From JBBRHH01 sp038222915 (GTDB lineage Bacteria; Planctomycetota; Phycisphaerae; Tepidisphaerales; Tepidisphaeraceae), in the NCBI GenBank assembly GCA_038222915.1, contig JBBRHH010000308.1, positions 1 through 7,253 of the forward strand: DNA of 7,253 nt, given 5' to 3'. A program made the translations under genes and the position numbers. Within the stretch, counting starts at the first letter, position 1. Every line of letters starts with the position of its first letter. Under the pieces are notes generated by a model. It saw only the letters and a program-made list of their open reading frames with translations, was not told the origin of the DNA and ran no database searches. Positions 5,435 to 7,253 of this stretch are shown here, in pieces.

Positions 5435-6838
5435 CTACTGCGGCGTCAATCCCGCAATCGACTGCGATTCAGCCGGAGCCACCGGCATGCTGGTCGCCAC
5501 GCTCTCTGAGTGCTTACCATTGCCGCCGGTCATGCGATGCGCCGCATCGGAAATTTTCCGGCCTGCACGAGCGGTCAAATCAGTCGCCTGCCCCGCGGCT
5601 TTTGACGCCAGTTCTTTGCCTTCACGTGTCAGCTGACACATGGACGCACTGCTCGCGCTGCGGGCGAGCAGCCCCAGGCCTAGGAGGCCGATTCCAACAC
5701 CGACCCAGTCCTTGCGCGTTGCCCCGTAAACAGCGAGTGCACCACCGGTAACCCCTGACGCGGTGCGAACGGCTGGCGTCCATTCGGCATGCGAGGCCCG
5801 AGCCAGCGCGCCTCTCACTCCACCAGAGGCAGTGTTCGCAAAACCGTCACCGCGCAGTTGATTCGTCACACCATGTACACCGCGCATCGACGCAACATAC
5901 GAGATCAGTCCATCCAGTTCATCAAATGCGACCGGCCCGTTGAGAGTAACCATTCCGTCGCGCACCGAAACTTCCACGGCGCCAGGATTCTGGATCAGAT
6001 GGCCGATTTTCGCATGGATGTGCTCTACGATTATGTCATCGGAGAGCTCACTCCCGCTCATGTGCGAACGCATCTCGCTGATCCAACCCTTGCCGTGATT
6101 CGTCACGCTCTTGTACGCCGCATCGATGTACTCGCCAGTCTGGTTCACACAACTCGATATTTTGTCAGCGACGGACTTTCGGCGTGCCGCACCGCTCCGC
6201 GGATCAAGGAAATAGATCAATCCCACGGCGACCGCCGCAGCGCCGCTGGCGCTCAAAGCGCCCACGCCCGCCGGCCGCGAATACCAGTGTCCTTCCACCT
6301 CGTCCGCCGCATCCCCCGCCTTCCCCCTCAGGCGGTTTGCGGTACTCATCGCAGATGACCGCCATCCTCGAGCATATCGCGTTGTCGCTTTCCGGGCTGA
6401 ATCAAACGAATCCGACGCACTAGATCCCCATCCACGCGCATGATCGGCCACCGACGAGCCCATATCGCGGGCGCGTTCGAAAAAATGGCTCCCCATGTGC
6501 CGCGCCTTGTTCAAAAATCCCGAACCAGCCTCCATCGCAGCGCGAGATGCATCAGCCCCGGCATGACCTGCGGCATCGACCCAGTCCGCCGCCGTGCTAC
6601 GCGCCGCCGAGTAGGCGTCGTGGGCATGCTTCGACAATTTCCCGGTCACATCACCAGCCGTTGATCGCGCGGTCGTCCAGGCCGAACCCAGCCGCTCTCC
6701 GGTATCTCGGGCGGCCTCCGTCGCCCGGTCGGCAACGTGCTCACGTCGCTCCGGTCCTTTGTCGGGATCAAACAGGTACATCGCCGCCGCACCAATTCCT
6801 GCCCCTACAGCAATATCCATCATATCTCGGGTCTTCAT
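5435..6838 (-). CDS. BON-domain envelope stress protein with two membrane modules and an 11-residue repeat helix
   Basis: Protein of 467 residues. Residues 9-32 hold a Gly/Ala-rich membrane segment followed by YLFDPDKGPERR, and residues 199-220 hold a second such unit ending YFLDPRSGAARR. Both resemble the anchor found at the start of many BON or YtxH-like proteins. Residues 57-177 between them form a long Ala/Arg/Ser-rich amphipathic helix with an exact 11-residue period. Residues 267-330 are a BON domain, a small lipid- or membrane-binding fold typical of osmotic-stress proteins such as OsmY (EVSVRDGMVTLNGPV is its core). Residues 353-396 resemble a DUF2892-like hydrophobic pair (RTASGVTGGALAVYG ... 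VGIGLLGLGLLARSA). The tail is helical, then disordered. ATG 6838 was chosen because AAGGAG (6846-6851) sits seven bases upstream; the TTG at 6844 is too close to it. It follows the stress-protein gene by 33 bases, probably in one operon. A role in envelope or desiccation stress is inferred. Confidence 0.88.
   Translation of the reverse strand: MKTRDMMDIAVGAGIGAAAMYLFDPDKGPERREHVADRATEAARDTGERLGSAWTTARSTAGDVTGKLSKHAHDAYSAARSTAADWVDAAGHAGADASRAAMEAGSGFLNKARHMGSHFFERARDMGSSVADHARGWGSSASDSFDSARKATTRYARGWRSSAMSTANRLRGKAGDAADEVEGHWYSRPAGVGALSASGAAAVAVGLIYFLDPRSGAARRKSVADKISSCVNQTGEYIDAAYKSVTNHGKGWISEMRSHMSGSELSDDIIVEHIHAKIGHLIQNPGAVEVSVRDGMVTLNGPVAFDELDGLISYVASMRGVHGVTNQLRGDGFANTASGGVRGALARASHAEWTPAVRTASGVTGGALAVYGATRKDWVGVGIGLLGLGLLARSASSASMCQLTREGKELASKAAGQATDLTARAGRKISDAAHRMTGGNGKHSESVATSMPVAPAESQSIAGLTPQ
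6308..6670 (-). repeat. Eleven in-phase 11-residue (hendecad) protein repeats within the BON-domain gene
   Basis: Starting at residue 57 and stepping by 11, the first position reads A, L, A, A, A, A, A, A, F, A, A (residues 57 to 167). The clearest units are ARSTA (57, 79), ARHMG (112), ARDMG (123), ARGWG (134) and ARGWR (156). The eighth position is V, A, W, A, F, F, V, A, T, A, A, almost always small or hydrophobic. The fifth is A or G in the first eight units and R in the last three. This is the spacing of LEA-type and apolipoprotein-like amphipathic helices or right-handed coiled coils. The repeats have diverged at the DNA level. Confidence 0.75.
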
Positions 6839-6845
6839 AACCAAT

Positions 6846-6851
6846 CTCCTT
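6846..6851 (-). promoter_or_regulatory. Ribosome binding site deciding the BON-protein start
   Basis: On the minus strand AAGGAG lies seven bases before the ATG at 6838 and only one base before an in-frame TTG at 6844. The spacing selects the ATG. Confidence 0.8.
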
Positions 6852-6871
6852 CGTGACTTCTTAATCGTTAA

Positions 6872-7253
6872 TCATTCGTGCTCGGGGGAGTACGCCGCAT
6901 TCTCAGCGTCGCCGCTGATTTCCGGTGTGTCGCGTCCTGGCATGTTGTAGCCGCCGTGCCTCTTAAGAATCAGGTAGGCTTCAGTATCGCGCCCACGCGG
7001 ATGAACCGTGACAATCGCCCGGCCAGCATGAAATTCTTGCTCGTAATATTTCGCTTCGTCTTCGCTGACACCCAAACCATAAAAAGCGCCGATTAACCCG
7101 CCCGTCATCGCGCCGGCCGCCCCGAAGCCAAGCGCCGTCGCCAGCACGCCGCCAGCTAAAATCGGACCAGCGATCGGAACGGTTAAGGCCGCCAGTGCGC
7201 CAAGGACACCACCAATAACACCACCCGTGGCAGCGCCCGTCGCAAGCCCAATG
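6872..7253 (-). CDS. Glycine-zipper general stress protein, YflT/17M type (5' end outside window)
   Basis: The frame is open from the right edge, giving the last 126 residues; the true start lies beyond 7253, and the internal GTG at 7147 is not it. The visible part starts with a long Gly/Ala-rich membrane-active stretch with zipper spacing (ATGAATGGVIGGVLGALAAL, then LGFGAAGAMTGGLIGAFYGLG). GVSEDEAKYYEQEFHAGRAI then VTV and LILKRHGGYNMP follow. This order (glycine zippers, acidic-Tyr motif with EAxYYE, short strand, RHGxY end) is the C-terminal layout of small general stress proteins whose N-terminus carries a YflT-type domain (PF11181). That N-terminal domain is not in view, so the family is assigned from the C-terminal half only. 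The last 22 residues are an acidic tail. It is the upstream gene of a likely operon with the BON protein; the promoter is outside the window. Confidence 0.82.
   Translation of the reverse strand, partial: IGLATGAATGGVIGGVLGALAALTVPIAGPILAGGVLATALGFGAAGAMTGGLIGAFYGLGVSEDEAKYYEQEFHAGRAIVTVHPRGRDTEAYLILKRHGGYNMPGRDTPEISGDAENAAYSPEHE

Noticed and set aside
5789..6358. Plus-strand open frame (189 codons) opposite the BON-domain gene
   Set aside because: His/Arg/Ser-rich shadow with no domain pattern, covering the well-supported minus-strand repeat helix and BON domain.
6861..6874. Tandem TTAATCG/TTAATCA between the two minus-strand genes
   Set aside because: Only two copies, overlapping the stop codon; most likely chance in a short AT-rich gap.

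Overview
The window is a GC-rich, gene-dense stretch of bacterial chromosome that looks planctomycete-like. The strongest hint is the secreted protein at 2318-3784. Its middle part matches an all-helical region that recurs in many large Planctomycetes proteins (motifs near GDW..GLPLLAKG and WY..ALPGLSG). A Bacillus-type succinate dehydrogenase iron-sulfur subunit and several genes with weak or absent Shine-Dalgarno sequences fit this. The lineage call is an inference from protein style (possibly Phycisphaerae), not a measured placement.

Layout. Plus strand: the 3' part of an unrecognised, proline-rich, partly beta-sheet protein (3-1268), closed by a textbook intrinsic terminator (1299-1328). 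Next comes sdhB (1421-2197) with its own plausible sigma-70 promoter, and no sdhA or sdhC beside it. A secreted planctomycete-type protein (2318-3784) follows, then a small bactofilin-like beta-helix protein (3857-4231), then pheA, the fused chorismate mutase/prephenate dehydratase (4274-5386). The last three are spaced 72 and 42 bases apart and could be co-transcribed, but they share no obvious pathway.

Minus strand, convergent with pheA: a two-gene unit read from the right edge leftward. It consists of the C-terminal part of a glycine-zipper stress protein of the YflT/general-stress-17M type (7253-6872, cut by the window edge), then after 33 bases a 467-residue BON-domain envelope protein (6838-5435). 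Together they look like a membrane or envelope stress module.

No tRNA, rRNA, CRISPR array, insertion sequence or phage gene was seen. Most of the window is ordinary chromosomal content. The most unusual item is the BON protein: it carries eleven in-phase 11-residue repeats, like LEA or apolipoprotein amphipathic helices, between two copies of a membrane-segment plus FDP/LDP-x2-G-x2-RR module. Smaller points of interest are the isolated sdhB with a 14-base palindrome upstream of its promoter, and an altered ESRP motif (EKRP) in the regulatory ACT domain of PheA.
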